Source of the DNA: an uncultured Porphyromonas sp.
Lineage (GTDB): Bacteria > Bacteroidota > Bacteroidia > Bacteroidales > Porphyromonadaceae
DNA: 64,000 bases
Direction of reading: 5' to 3'
Assembly: GCF_938023125.1 (NCBI RefSeq)
Contig: NZ_CALHDW010000017.1
Coordinates: forward strand, 186,001-250,000
Each line of letters begins with the position of its first letter. Position 1 is the first letter of the stretch. The position numbers and the translations under genes are program-made. Positions 23,505-33,244 of the stretch are shown one piece after another. The notes below the pieces were generated by a model. That model did not search any database. It was not told the DNA's origin and worked only from the letters and a program-made list of their open reading frames with translations.

Positions 23505-25547
23505 TTACCAAACGAGTACGCGATCTTCGGGAGCAAGATACATCTTGTCACCCGCCTTGATACCGAAAGCCTTGAAGAAAGCATCGATATTGCGGAGCGT
23601 CTGATTTACGCGATACATACCCAAGCTGTGGGGGTCGATATTGGTAAGGCGGATCATCTCTTGCTCTGTGATATTTTGACCCCAAACGCGTGCATAACCG
23701 ATAAAGAAGCGTTGTTCGGCGGTAAATCCATCAATCATGGGAACTTCCTTGCCCTCAAGAGCCTTTTGTAGCGCGAGGTGGGCTACGATAAGACCACCTT
23801 GGTCAGCAATGTTTTCGCCCAAAGTAAGAGCACCATTTGCCTTTACGTTACCCACTACGGTGAGTGCGTTGAACTGATTTACGAGCTTAGCGGTAGCGGC
23901 TTGGAACTTGGCAGCGTCTTCTGAGGTCCACCAATCGTTCATATTACCGTCCTTGTCGTAGTTACGGCCTTGGTCATCAAATCCGTGTGTCATCTCGTGA
24001 CCGATCACTACCCCGATGGCACCATAGTTTACAGCATCATCTGCATTGGGGTTGAAGAACGGGGGTTGCAAGATACCTGCAGGGAAGCAAATCTCGTTGG
24101 TTGTAGGCATGTAGTAAGCATTTACATCCTGAGGGTTCATGAGCCAACGCTCACGATCTACGGGCTTGCCTAGCTCGCTCATGTTGAAGTCTTGCTCAAA
24201 ACGAGTTACTTCTTTGAGGTTTTCGTAGAAGCTCTTATCAGCACTGATAGCGAGCTTTGAGTAGTCTCTCCACTTGTCGGGGTAACCAATCTTTACGGTA
24301 AAGGCATTGAGTTTTTCTTGTGCTTTTGCCTTGGTAGCATCGCTCATCCAATCGAGGCTTGCGATGCGCTCACCGAGAGCAACCTGGAGGTTCTTAACAA
24401 GCTGAGCCATCTTTTTCTTAGACTCGGGCGAGAAGTGACGCTTTACGTATACCTCACCAAGAGCTTCGCCGAGAACGCCATTAACCAAGTTGACAGAACG
24501 ACGCCAGCGAGGATGTTGTTCCTTGCTACCGCTAAGAGTCTTTCCGTAGAACTCAAAAGAGGCAAGAGAGAAGTCGTCGCTAAGGTAGCTAGCAGCGCCA
24601 TCTATTTCGGATGCGATAAGATAGTCCTTGATCTCACGTAGGTCTGCCGTGGGGAACCACTTGTCGAATTTATCGAAGTAGTTGTATTGGGTTACGTCCC
24701 ACTTTTCGAGATTAGAGAGATTGCGCTCTGCAAGGTATGCGTTCCAATCAAAGCCCTTGTGCGAAGCGGCAAACTCCTTAACAGCCACAAAGTGATAGTT
24801 GGCACGGCTATCGCGCAACTCCTCTTGCGAGTAGCTCATTTGAGCGAGCTCACGAGAGATCTTTGCATTGTTTTTGGTAATACGATCAGCGTCTTCCTTG
24901 CTATAACCGGCAAGAGTGAGCACCTTATTGATGTACTTATTGTATGCCTCTAGGATCTGTGCATTCTCAGCAGATAGGTAGTATTCTCTATTGCCGAGAG
25001 CGAGAGAGGGCTGAGACACGTGCATAATGTTCATGGTGCTGTTCATGTCATCGGCAGCTACATAAGTGCCAAAGAATACAGAACGGCCCTCTTTTTCCCA
25101 CTTACCAAAGATCTTGGGAAGGTCTTGCTTATTAGCGATGGCTTCGATCTCTTCGAGGTCTTTTTTGATAGGCGTAGCACCCAATTCATTGCGGGTGGTG
25201 CTATCCATTGCCTGCTTGTAAAGTACAGCAACGCGATACTCGTTAGTACCCTCTTTTTGTTTTTTATCAGCAAGCTCTTCTACGATGTCGCGGATCTGTT
25301 CGATGGAGCGTTCGCGGAGAACATCAAACGAGCCATAACGGCTATGAGTAGGGGGGAGAGGGTTGTTTTTCATCCAACCGCCATTGGCGAAGAGATAAAA
25401 ATCTTCGGCAGGATTTACCGTCGTGTCTAGCGCTGTAAGGTCAATAGCAGGCATAGCATCTTGGTCTTTTGTACCATTGCCACCGCTACAACCCGTAAGC
25501 ATAACCCCCATAAATGAGGGCAAAAGAAGTAACATCTTTACTTTCAT
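23505..25547 (-). CDS. pepO: M13-family metallopeptidase (PepO/neprilysin-like)
   Basis: A 680-residue zinc endopeptidase exported as a lipoprotein (signal MKVKMLLLLPSFMGVMLTG before Cys20). Residues about 50-420 form the large N-terminal M13 domain. The catalytic part holds HEMTHGFDDQG (HExxH) and GENIADQGG, which supplies the third zinc ligand, and ends with APEDRVLVW, the usual M13 C-terminus. The family cuts short peptides; in oral Porphyromonas relatives PepO can process host peptides. It stands alone, with a hairpin after the stop. Confidence 0.93.
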   Translation of the reverse strand: MKVKMLLLLPSFMGVMLTGCSGGNGTKDQDAMPAIDLTALDTTVNPAEDFYLFANGGWMKNNPLPPTHSRYGSFDVLRERSIEQIRDIVEELADKKQKEGTNEYRVAVLYKQAMDSTTRNELGATPIKKDLEEIEAIANKQDLPKIFGKWEKEGRSVFFGTYVAADDMNSTMNIMHVSQPSLALGNREYYLSAENAQILEAYNKYINKVLTLAGYSKEDADRITKNNAKISRELAQMSYSQEELRDSRANYHFVAVKEFAASHKGFDWNAYLAERNLSNLEKWDVTQYNYFDKFDKWFPTADLREIKDYLIASEIDGAASYLSDDFSLASFEFYGKTLSGSKEQHPRWRRSVNLVNGVLGEALGEVYVKRHFSPESKKKMAQLVKNLQVALGERIASLDWMSDATKAKAQEKLNAFTVKIGYPDKWRDYSKLAISADKSFYENLKEVTRFEQDFNMSELGKPVDRERWLMNPQDVNAYYMPTTNEICFPAGILQPPFFNPNADDAVNYGAIGVVIGHEMTHGFDDQGRNYDKDGNMNDWWTSEDAAKFQAATAKLVNQFNALTVVGNVKANGALTLGENIADQGGLIVAHLALQKALEGKEVPMIDGFTAEQRFFIGYARVWGQNITEQEMIRLTNIDPHSLGMYRVNQTLRNIDAFFKAFGIKAGDKMYLAPEDRVLVW

Positions 25548-25595
25548 AGGTTTTATAATGACTAAGTTTTGTTCTCAAAAAAAGATGATCGGACC

Positions 25596-26501
25596 TCAGA
25601 AAAGCGGTGATGGATACGTACCATCGGCCGCTAGAAGGGCTAGACGAGCCACCACGTTATCACGATCTTCGTGGTAGGTCACGCCAAACCACTGTGCCGT
25701 ACTCGAGAGAAGGCGCACCTTTGCCTCACCGCTTTTTATAAGCGTGTCTACCATTAGAGGAATGTAAAATTCACTCTTAGGCTCTGCGATATGCTCCTCT
25801 AAGAAGCGTACAAAAGCCTTTTGGGAGTAGTCGAAATAATCGGGAGTAAAGCCCCAAAAATTCATCGAAACAGGGGTAGACAAGGGGAAGGCTTGGCCGG
25901 ACTTCCCATCAAGGCAGCGAGAGGGATCTTTAGGGTCTCTGGCAAGAGCCGTCTGCTCCTCCACCTTTTGCAAGCAACCCTCCGAGTCTACCGAGCAAAC
26001 ACCACGCGATACCGTTCCGCCTTCGCTAAGCGTATTACCCAAATGATAGGCCACCATGCAGTAGTCTCCCTTGGTCATAGGGTCCACATTTTGTAGCGCC
26101 TCTGCCATCACAGCAAAAGCCTCTCTACCATAAAAATCGTCGGCATTGATCACGCAAAAAGGCTCATGAATAGCCTCTGCAGCCATCAATACAGCATGAT
26201 TTGTACCCCAAGGTTTTACACGCCCTTCCGGGCAAACAAAAGGGTGAGGGAGCTTACCAATCTCTTGAAAAACAACCTCCGTAGGAATGGCGTGCTCATA
26301 TTTAGATAAGACCTTCGAGCGGAATTCTTCTTCAAAATCTCGACGAATTACAAATACGACCTTACCGAATCCCGCATGCAATGCATCATAGATCGAATAA
26401 TCCATAATGGTCTCGCCATTGGGACCCACTCCGTCTAATTGCTTAAGGCCTCCATACCGGCTTCCCATGCCGGCAGCCATTACAAGAAGGGTCGGTTTCA
26501 T
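25596..26501 (-). CDS. Sugar-phosphate nucleotidyltransferase family protein
   Basis: A 301-residue protein of the nucleotidyltransferase fold. It starts with LLVMAAGMGSRYGGLKQLDG, the nucleotide-binding loop, and has the metal-binding INADDFYGREAF (about 109-120). Later stretches (STPVSMNFWGFTPDYFDY, LLSSTAQWFGVTYHEDRDNV) occur in this Bacteroidetes subfamily. It probably joins a sugar-1-phosphate to a nucleotide for surface polysaccharides, but the substrate cannot be read. It follows no obvious operon partner; a TACCTTTG box lies about 40 bp upstream. Confidence 0.75.
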   Translation of the reverse strand: MKPTLLVMAAGMGSRYGGLKQLDGVGPNGETIMDYSIYDALHAGFGKVVFVIRRDFEEEFRSKVLSKYEHAIPTEVVFQEIGKLPHPFVCPEGRVKPWGTNHAVLMAAEAIHEPFCVINADDFYGREAFAVMAEALQNVDPMTKGDYCMVAYHLGNTLSEGGTVSRGVCSVDSEGCLQKVEEQTALARDPKDPSRCLDGKSGQAFPLSTPVSMNFWGFTPDYFDYSQKAFVRFLEEHIAEPKSEFYIPLMVDTLIKSGEAKVRLLSSTAQWFGVTYHEDRDNVVARLALLAADGTYPSPLF

Positions 26502-26538
26502 ATCTTACAAATCTAAATAGTTTCGTCTCTTGCGGCTG

Positions 26539-26546
26539 CAAAGGTA
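26539..26546 (-). promoter_or_regulatory. -7 box of the nucleotidyltransferase gene
   Basis: TACCTTTG on the minus strand, 37 bp before the start codon, matches the Bacteroidetes -7 element; no clear -33 element is present. Confidence 0.5.
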
Positions 26547-26577
26547 CGCTTTTTTGCCTAGACACCCTACTTAATGA

Positions 26578-28089
26578 TCAAATCCCGCCATACGAGGAGA
26601 TAAGGGCAGCCAATCGGCTCATCAATTCGTCAAGGGGCATGTCGGAGCGTTCACTCATCGTTTTGAGGGTAGCCATGGGCAACATCACCTTGGCAATGGG
26701 CGTCTGTAGCATTGCGAATTTGGGGTTGATCGAGGGCAAATCCTCCTTCAACTGGGGGTAACGTTTGAGTAAGTCTTTTAACTTAGTATTGGGAGATAGT
26801 ACCGAGCTATTGCCCTCTTCCTCCGGAGCCTCGGGCGTCTGTTGCTCTTCATCCCAAGTAAGCAACGTACGAGAGCCCTCTAAGCTTCGGATATGAGTAC
26901 AGTCTTGCATCATCTCCAAAACGCCTCGGAAGTGCCCTTCGGCATCACGCACCGCCACATAAACGATATAGATAAAGAGGCCGGGCTTATTGATCCAAAA
27001 CTCCGCCCTACTCTGCTCGCCTCGTCTGAACTTCTCTATGATTTCCTCCACAATATGAACGCTCTTGGGCGGGTGGCATTTGCTTACCTCTCTACCAATC
27101 ACCTCCCTACTACGGGGGAATACTCTATGCGGAGTATCGGTATAGAACTTGACTAATTCGTTCTCATCCACATAAGAAAGATCTACGGGGAGATGGCGGA
27201 AGAGGAGGTTGATCTGATCCAACGTCAATCTCCCCTCAGCCACGTGCAGGACCTCGTCGGACGACTGCCCCTTGGAGCCAAGTCCATGGCGAGCGAGCAA
27301 ATCGGCCAGCTCTCCCATAAAGTCACCCTTGGGGGCCGGAGCGTTAGAAGGCTTGTATTCCGGCATTTCTATACCAAAGAATCCGATCTCGTAGTCCCCA
27401 TGCTTCATGGCCTCAAACTCTGTCTCAGAAATCAATTTGAGCGAGGTGGGATAAAGGATTAGCTCCTCTTTGCTGATCAAGTCGAGCATATCGGTTGCCA
27501 TGGTGCGGAAGGCCTCGGGGAAAGCAGCATAATTGCCCAACTGCAGTAGATCCATTGCCTTATTCATCTCATCGCGCACATAGTCGTCGTACGTCCACAT
27601 TGTAGTAGAGGGGCGAGTAAAACCCTTTCTCTCGAGTACGGAGTAGAGTTGATTTTGTTTACGACTAAAATGCACTTTATAGGGCATGATCTCTTGCATC
27701 AAAGCCGTCCAAGGCTCTGGAGCGAACTTGCTTTGCAGCAACTTCTCGCCCTCTTGGAGCAAGGCTTTCATCTTCTCGGCTTCTCGCAAATAGGCATCGA
27801 GGGGATGCCCAAAGGGGAGAGAGAGCTTGGGTTGCTCAATAAGTCCATTAAAGATTTGCAGGATCTCGTGTACATTCTCCGTGCGGCATTCATCGGGATC
27901 TTCGTCAGCTTTTACCAGCTGCTCAGCTGCGGCAAACTCTTCGGGAGTGATGCGCCCCACATCTTGGAGCATACGTTTTTGTGCCTCTTCTAGGGTGATT
28001 AAACCATCGCTGTACTCACTACGAATTTGGAGCATGCGCTGCAATTTGCCTTTATCTAGGCTATCGAATATGGGATTTGTCGGACTCAT
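26578..28089 (-). CDS. DUF438 / hemerythrin-like / PAS sensor protein
   Basis: About 503 residues from the ATG at 28089 (MSPTNPIF); an in-frame ATG 48 bp upstream would add a low-complexity leader. Domains in order: DUF438 (about 10-75), a hemerythrin-like helical region (about 90-230, with the pattern LPFGHPLDAYLREAEKM and EIMPYKVHFSRKQNQLYS), a PAS domain (about 280-420, DLSYVDENELVKFYTDTPHRVFPRSREVIGR) and a DUF1858 tail (about 440-503, TKLKDLLKRYPQLKEDLPSINPKF). Such proteins are thought to sense redox state, oxygen or a bound cofactor; they lack an output domain. The gene stands alone. Confidence 0.8.
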   Translation of the reverse strand: MSPTNPIFDSLDKGKLQRMLQIRSEYSDGLITLEEAQKRMLQDVGRITPEEFAAAEQLVKADEDPDECRTENVHEILQIFNGLIEQPKLSLPFGHPLDAYLREAEKMKALLQEGEKLLQSKFAPEPWTALMQEIMPYKVHFSRKQNQLYSVLERKGFTRPSTTMWTYDDYVRDEMNKAMDLLQLGNYAAFPEAFRTMATDMLDLISKEELILYPTSLKLISETEFEAMKHGDYEIGFFGIEMPEYKPSNAPAPKGDFMGELADLLARHGLGSKGQSSDEVLHVAEGRLTLDQINLLFRHLPVDLSYVDENELVKFYTDTPHRVFPRSREVIGREVSKCHPPKSVHIVEEIIEKFRRGEQSRAEFWINKPGLFIYIVYVAVRDAEGHFRGVLEMMQDCTHIRSLEGSRTLLTWDEEQQTPEAPEEEGNSSVLSPNTKLKDLLKRYPQLKEDLPSINPKFAMLQTPIAKVMLPMATLKTMSERSDMPLDELMSRLAALISSYGGI

Positions 28090-28137
28090 ACTTTCTTTTT
28101 TATGGTCGTGATTATTTGTTTGCGCTGAGGGAGCCAC

Positions 28138-28403
28138 TCAATGCTCTCCCAAACCGATACAAATATACAGAGAATCACTCTAACAGCCCAATCCTACACG
28201 ATAAAACATTGAGAAAAAGTCGATTCTCCCCACACTCAAAACAAAAGAAAAACGACAGCCTATATTTTTTTGTACACGGGCCTAAAAGAAAATATTTCTT
28301 GGGCTAGATTTCCTCAAAGATCAGGCAATATAGCGAGGCGTTTCCGGCTAGTTTTCTGTCCTTTTCTGGGCAGAAAGGGAACCCCCTCCCAAGGCAAAAG
28401 AAA
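28138..28403. other. Spacer without gene
   Basis: An AT-rich intergenic stretch between the start of the DUF438/PAS gene and the terminator of pepC. No protein frame with normal composition is seen. At about 28328-28372 it contains a block (ATAGC-GAGGC-TTTCCGGCT followed by CTTTTCTGGGCAGAAA) that resembles blocks in two other spacers of this window. Confidence 0.5.
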
Positions 28404-28445
28404 AATGCTGCCACCTTTCTACCCAAAGAGAAAGATAGCAGCATT
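28404..28445 (-). terminator. Terminator of pepC
   Basis: AATGCTGC pairs with GCAGCATT, with an inner TTTCT/AGAAA pairing, and the minus strand continues with TTTTTCTTTTG. It lies 27 bp after the pepC stop. Confidence 0.8.
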
Positions 28446-28472
28446 CGATTGCTTCGTACTCAGTGCGAAGTA

Positions 28473-29876
28473 TTACTCTTCGGCACGGAACATAGGATCC
28501 CAGGGGGGAAGCATGGTAGGCTTGTCGTTCATCACAGCGCGCACTTTATCCGTAAGGTATTTCTTATCCACTACGATACGGAAAGTATAGGCATCAAACC
28601 ACTCGTCCGTCATGATGAGGTGACCTTGGTGCCCCGAGGTAGCTCCCCAACTATTTTCCACCATCCATTTGGTAGGTTTGCCCGCTGCATTCAGATCCAC
28701 GGCAACGAGAGTCATGGCGTGGGTCGAACCACTATCGCCGGTCTCGATACGCTCCTTTTTGGTCATATCAATGGGGTAACCGAGGATCGCTTCGTAGTCG
28801 TTGTAACCGAGGCTTAGTACCCCACGCTTGCTATCGAGTTCCTTGCCCACATCGCAAGAATAATAGAGCATTGTGCTGTCCTTTATAGAGGCAATCGCCA
28901 TTGTTTTTAGCTCTTCGATGGGCACATTTACGTACGTCCAGTTCTTACCGTCATACATGTGGCGATCGTACTCAATCTGGTAGGTTTTGTAGTAGGGACG
29001 CGAGGGGTCGTTCATAATCATCACATACTCGTTGCGGAGATCGCGCCCTATAAACTCTTGATAGAAGCTCTTAGGGGTGTACTCTTTTGTACTGATAGCC
29101 TTGCCTTGAGCATCGCGGAGCGTATAGGTAAACTTCGTAGGGGGCTCTCCCAAATTGAGTACCAAGAGACGATACACACTCTTGAGAACGGTTAGTTTTT
29201 GCTGTTCTAGTTGCTTTTCACTGGCCCCCTTCTCAGCAGCCTGGCGAAGGCGAATCCCCCCTTGGCGCAATACCTTAGCGATAAGAGAAGAGAGACGGCT
29301 TGTATTATTGCTGTTGGTTGTCTCGGGCATAACTTCGCTCGGCACCACACCATACTTAGTAAGGTTATCCGAAACGCCCGTGAACTGACCTCCGTCGCCG
29401 ATGGGGTTGTGGAAGAGCCAAGCCACCGTACGATCGTCGATGGGTTTCTTACGAGTATCGATAATACTTTGGAGAAAGAGATTGGACTTCTCTAGCTGAT
29501 CCCAAAAGAAAGAATAGTTATGCGAGAAGAAGAACTCACCCGCATTATTCTTTTGCATTAGCTCGGCACGGAGCACATTCAGACCGGTAAAGAGCCAGCA
29601 ACGTCCGCTCTGCTTTTGGTCGGCGATACCTCGGCTCGCTACTCTATGAGAGAATTCCCCTGTGGGATAGTCCTTAGGAGCGGCACTGGTAAGCACCATT
29701 CCATTGGCTTGGATTGCGTTAAGGAGGGCTCGATTGGCAGGGCTTTGATCGAACCCCGAGCGGATAGTAGCGAGATCTTGCTCGGTAAGACCGCCCTTGC
29801 CCACTTGAGCTGCAACCGGTAGAGAAAGCGTGAAAGCTAACGCCAGCGATAGCGAGGTGAGTAGATTTTTTTTCAT
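28473..29876 (-). CDS. pepC: Aminopeptidase C (C1B bleomycin-hydrolase family)
   Basis: A 467-residue cysteine aminopeptidase with an N-terminal signal peptide (cleavage near VAAQ24), so it is exported to the periplasm or surface, unlike the cytoplasmic PepC of other bacteria. The catalytic Cys93 lies in QSGRCWLFTGLN, the His in STHAMTLVAVD (near residue 386) and the Asn in VENSWGATSG. It follows porZ by 29 bp and a terminator follows it. It is probably the last gene of the rdgB-porZ-pepC operon. Confidence 0.92.
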   Translation of the reverse strand: MKKNLLTSLSLALAFTLSLPVAAQVGKGGLTEQDLATIRSGFDQSPANRALLNAIQANGMVLTSAAPKDYPTGEFSHRVASRGIADQKQSGRCWLFTGLNVLRAELMQKNNAGEFFFSHNYSFFWDQLEKSNLFLQSIIDTRKKPIDDRTVAWLFHNPIGDGGQFTGVSDNLTKYGVVPSEVMPETTNSNNTSRLSSLIAKVLRQGGIRLRQAAEKGASEKQLEQQKLTVLKSVYRLLVLNLGEPPTKFTYTLRDAQGKAISTKEYTPKSFYQEFIGRDLRNEYVMIMNDPSRPYYKTYQIEYDRHMYDGKNWTYVNVPIEELKTMAIASIKDSTMLYYSCDVGKELDSKRGVLSLGYNDYEAILGYPIDMTKKERIETGDSGSTHAMTLVAVDLNAAGKPTKWMVENSWGATSGHQGHLIMTDEWFDAYTFRIVVDKKYLTDKVRAVMNDKPTMLPPWDPMFRAEE

Positions 29877-29905
29877 TGTTCTATTACTCTATTTGGATTA
29901 TTTAT

Positions 29906-32215
29906 TTACAAAACGGCAAAGCGCACAACCGTAGCCTTATGGCTCTTAGGGTCGCTGATAAGTACGGAGTAGACACCCGGGGCATAGCGCTCCCCACTCG
30001 AGGAGCGTACGGTAAGCGGATATTCACTCCCCGTGGCAACATCGCTATGCACCAAGCCCCCCTGAGCATTGGTAATACGTAGCTCCATACCGGTATTAAG
30101 GCCCGTAATGGTAACCAAGTCCGGGTCTTCGGGGCGGAGAGGATTGGGGTAGACATGAATAGAGCTCAAGGACTCTTTCGTTGTATCGAAGTTGCCGGTT
30201 TGCAGGGTAATTAGCCCCTCAGAAGTACCAATGTAGAGCAACCCCGTAGTATTGTCGAGCGAGAGGGTATTTATACTATTGCTCAAGAGAGGACTATCCT
30301 CGGCACGATAGTGTGCCAGTATTTGGGTACCATCGCTACTGAGCAAATAGAGCCCATCGCTTGCGGTTCCCACCCATTTATTGTTGAGCCGATCCACGGC
30401 TAGGGCATTGATGCGCACGTTGTCGAGGACGTAATATAGGTTAGGCTCTACCCCACCTACGGGGCGAGAAGCCATGGGAGAAGAAGCCTTATGCACACGA
30501 GTGGGAGCGTTTACGATGATGGGGCCCTTGTCTGATCCCAACCAAAGCACGCCCTCTCTGTCGAGTGCCATACAGTAAAAAGTGCGCGTGGCAATGCTCC
30601 TACCCGAGCGGTCGACAAACTGCGAGATATTGCGAATCACGTCATCGGACGTATTATCGGGAGTGCCATTGATATCCACAATTACCACACCCGTCTTGTC
30701 GGCATCCTCAATTGTGCTCCAAACGATATCCCCGGGGAGTACCAAAGAGGGGCCAAAGGCGTTTACCTGACGCACACTCATCTCTTCGAATTTATACCAA
30801 TTGCCCTTGGCATCGAGGTAGAGAATATTTTTGCCCACAGAGCCTTGGAACATCCAAAGCCCCCCTTTCGAGTCGAAAGACAAGCTCCCCACACGCACAA
30901 AACTATTGCTGTAGGGCCTATTGGGGATAGCACTTGAGAGGGGACTATTGTCCAACGAATATTGCTGTACCAGCTCATCATTGCGAAACTCTAGCAAGCC
31001 TTCGCCCCAAGTAGAGGCGAAAAAGTGCTTCGGATCGAGAGGGTCTACGGCCAAGGAAACCACGTCGTAGAACTGAGGTTCTACTCGCCACTGCACCTCC
31101 TTACTCGTAATCTTGGCCCAGGGGAGTGCCCCATCTTGTATCTTGATGCACCCCCGGATATAGCTACGGTCGCCCCCTCTTCCGCCGGAGACGGCGTAAA
31201 AACGGGTTCCGGATAGCAGGGTGTAGAAATAATTATTGTCCCAAGGACTATCGTATTGAGGCTTCCACTCTTCGCCACTCTCCTCAGAGCCCGAGAGGGT
31301 GAGGCGCTCTATACTGTACGAAGTGGCAAGCCAAAGCTCCGAGGGAAGGCCTCCGGCTCCCAAGTCTACGAGGTCTGGCCGAAAAGAAAGCGGGCGAGGC
31401 GCCTGCTCTTCGTCGAGAAGAATCAGGTTCTTTTTACCTTGTAGCAACGTGGTTTTGTGCTCTCTAAGAAGATTCTCAATCCCCGAATAGAAAAGAGTGG
31501 GCGTCCCCTCTCCTTTTGGGAGGCGGTAGAGAGCGCCACCTTTGCGTAACAGCAACAAATCGCCTTTGTAGGGTGCAATCTGCACTAATTGAGATGTATC
31601 GTTGGGGAGAGTGACCCGCGTCCACTCAGAGGGGTCTTGCAAATTACGCGCCTCATCGCCTCGGAATAGCAAGCCATCGGGACGCAAAGCGTAAAGAACG
31701 CTCCCCAACCGGGCAACATCTCGCACCTCAGAGCCCAAAAAGTAGGTGGCCTCGATATGGGCACGCTCTAGCGATACTCTGGAGATACCAAAGCCCCCGG
31801 CCAGATATACCTTGCCCTCATCGGGCACAAGGCGGTGGAGCTTTTTGTCTGCCAATCGGTAATTGTCATACAAGGCCGTATTGCTCACAACCCCTTGGGG
31901 GGAGAGCACATCCATTTTACCGGATAGATAGTATATGAATAATTGCTGCGCCGAAGCCTCGTAATAGATCCTAGAGATCCGATTATCGGTCAGCCCATCG
32001 GCATGACCATAGAGGTGTACATGGTCGGGGCGTTTCTTCTCGATCCCGAAAAGACTTCCGTTGGCAACAAGGTAAATATGGGTCGGAGTATCCTCTACTT
32101 GCTCATAGTCGTTCATGGCAAGGATCGGCTTCCAAATAGCCTCCTGAGCGACAAGAGGGAGTAGCGACATAACCCAAACGCCCAAAGCTAGGGCAAAGCG
32201 AAGTAGCGGCTTCAT
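29906..32215 (-). CDS. porZ: PorZ-type T9SS surface protein
   Basis: A 769-residue protein with a signal peptide (MKPLLRFALALGVWVMSLL, cleaved near VAQ). Most of its length is repeated beta-propeller-like blades with phrases such as GHADGLTDNRISRIYYEAS, GDLLLLRKGGALYRLP, FDSKGGLWMFQGS and LYIGTSEGLITL. The C-terminus (about 685-769) is a T9SS sorting domain with IHVYPNPLRPE, RITNAQGGLVHS and YAPGVYSVLISDPK. This is the architecture of PorZ, a component of the type IX secretion attachment complex that delivers A-LPS to the sortase PorU. The start overlaps the rdgB stop as ATGA, so the two are coupled. Confidence 0.82.
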   Translation of the reverse strand: MKPLLRFALALGVWVMSLLPLVAQEAIWKPILAMNDYEQVEDTPTHIYLVANGSLFGIEKKRPDHVHLYGHADGLTDNRISRIYYEASAQQLFIYYLSGKMDVLSPQGVVSNTALYDNYRLADKKLHRLVPDEGKVYLAGGFGISRVSLERAHIEATYFLGSEVRDVARLGSVLYALRPDGLLFRGDEARNLQDPSEWTRVTLPNDTSQLVQIAPYKGDLLLLRKGGALYRLPKGEGTPTLFYSGIENLLREHKTTLLQGKKNLILLDEEQAPRPLSFRPDLVDLGAGGLPSELWLATSYSIERLTLSGSEESGEEWKPQYDSPWDNNYFYTLLSGTRFYAVSGGRGGDRSYIRGCIKIQDGALPWAKITSKEVQWRVEPQFYDVVSLAVDPLDPKHFFASTWGEGLLEFRNDELVQQYSLDNSPLSSAIPNRPYSNSFVRVGSLSFDSKGGLWMFQGSVGKNILYLDAKGNWYKFEEMSVRQVNAFGPSLVLPGDIVWSTIEDADKTGVVIVDINGTPDNTSDDVIRNISQFVDRSGRSIATRTFYCMALDREGVLWLGSDKGPIIVNAPTRVHKASSPMASRPVGGVEPNLYYVLDNVRINALAVDRLNNKWVGTASDGLYLLSSDGTQILAHYRAEDSPLLSNSINTLSLDNTTGLLYIGTSEGLITLQTGNFDTTKESLSSIHVYPNPLRPEDPDLVTITGLNTGMELRITNAQGGLVHSDVATGSEYPLTVRSSSGERYAPGVYSVLISDPKSHKATVVRFAVL

Positions 32216-32802
32216 AGGGGATGTTGTTTAAGGTATTGACTAAAGGCGGCGATGGCGCGAGCTCGGTGGCTCATGGCATTCTTCTCAAGCTCCGACATTT
32301 GGGCAAAGGTTCTCTCCTCGCCTTCCGGCACAAAAAGAGCATCGTACCCGAAGCCCGCCTCTCCACGTTCTTCTAGTATGATCGTTCCCTCCACGCTTCC
32401 CTCAAAAAGATGCTCATCACCGGTGGCATCGATATAGGCAACCACGGTACGAAAACGAGCTTTGTAAGGCGGATCGAAAGCACGAAGATCTGCCACCAAC
32501 TTTTGCCGATTGGCAGCATCGTTGTGCGCCTCACCGGCATATCGTGCGGAGTGTACCCCCGGAGCGCCTCCCAAGCAATCGACTTCGAGCCCCGTATCAT
32601 CGGCAATCGTAGGGAGCAGAGAAAGGCGATGGGCATCGCGCACCTTTATGAGGGCATTCCCCTCAAGGGTAGGGGCATCTTCTGCGGGATTGCTTTGCAC
32701 TCCGGCCTCTGCCAGACTGATTAGAGTGCATCGCTCTTGCAAGATTTGGCGCACCTCTGCGAGCTTGTGCGTATTATTCGTAGCAAAAAGTAGTTTTTCC
32801 AT
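32212..32802 (-). CDS. rdgB: XTP/dITP pyrophosphatase RdgB
   Basis: A 196-residue house-cleaning nucleotide pyrophosphatase that removes deaminated purine triphosphates (ITP, dITP, XTP). Typical stretches are LLFATNNTHKLAEV (start, binding loop), ADDTGLEVDCLGGAPGVHSARYAG (about 68-91) and GFGYDALFVPEGEERTFAQMS (about 147-167). The ATG at 32802 is chosen because it is the start of the conserved family; a longer frame upstream has no family match. The stop overlaps the porZ start. Confidence 0.93.
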   Translation of the reverse strand: MEKLLFATNNTHKLAEVRQILQERCTLISLAEAGVQSNPAEDAPTLEGNALIKVRDAHRLSLLPTIADDTGLEVDCLGGAPGVHSARYAGEAHNDAANRQKLVADLRAFDPPYKARFRTVVAYIDATGDEHLFEGSVEGTIILEERGEAGFGYDALFVPEGEERTFAQMSELEKNAMSHRARAIAAFSQYLKQHPL

Positions 32803-32810
32803 TATCTTTG
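32803..32810 (+). promoter_or_regulatory. -7 box of the mmcQ-like gene
   Basis: TATCTTTG on the plus strand lies directly beside the rdgB start codon and 44 bp before the mmcQ-like start, so the divergent promoters of this pair overlap. The -33 element is weak. Confidence 0.5.
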
Positions 32811-32854
32811 TGAGTGCAGTTAGTGAACTCCACACAGGTAGCAAAATTAGCAAG

Positions 32855-33244
32855 ATGGCAGATATTATCCAAATACAGGAGCTATGTTTAGCTCTTCCGG
32901 GGGTGGAAGAATGCTTCCCGTTTGACGAGACAACGCTCGTTTTTAAGGTAGGCGGAAAGATGTTTGCCCTTATTCCCCTAGAGAAAGATCCCCAAATGAT
33001 GGTCAAGTGCGACCCCGATCTTGCCGAAGAGTGGCGGCTCCGATTTGAGGAGGTAGAGCCTGCATTTCACATGAATAAAAAGCATTGGAATAGTGTTATT
33101 TTAGGGGGGACACTCTCTTGGGAGCGAGTAGAAAAGATGCTCCTACACAGCTACTATCTTGTAGTACAAGGGCTACCCAAGAGACTTCGCTGCACACTTA
33201 CCCTACCGGATTCCCTCGCAGATTATGCCCACCCTCAGCTTTAG
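32855..33244 (+). CDS. MmcQ/YjbR family protein
   Basis: A 129-residue protein of the MmcQ/YjbR family, a CyaY-like fold of unknown function thought to bind nucleic acid. It starts IQELCLALPGVEECFPFDETTLVFKVGGKMFAL and has NKKHWNSVIL (about 68-77) near the C-terminal half, which are characteristic. A longer frame runs upstream, but the family begins at this ATG. It overlaps the following birA gene by 20 bp, and the gene pair is read rightwards, away from rdgB. Confidence 0.85.
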   Translation: MADIIQIQELCLALPGVEECFPFDETTLVFKVGGKMFALIPLEKDPQMMVKCDPDLAEEWRLRFEEVEPAFHMNKKHWNSVILGGTLSWERVEKMLLHSYYLVVQGLPKRLRCTLTLPDSLADYAHPQL

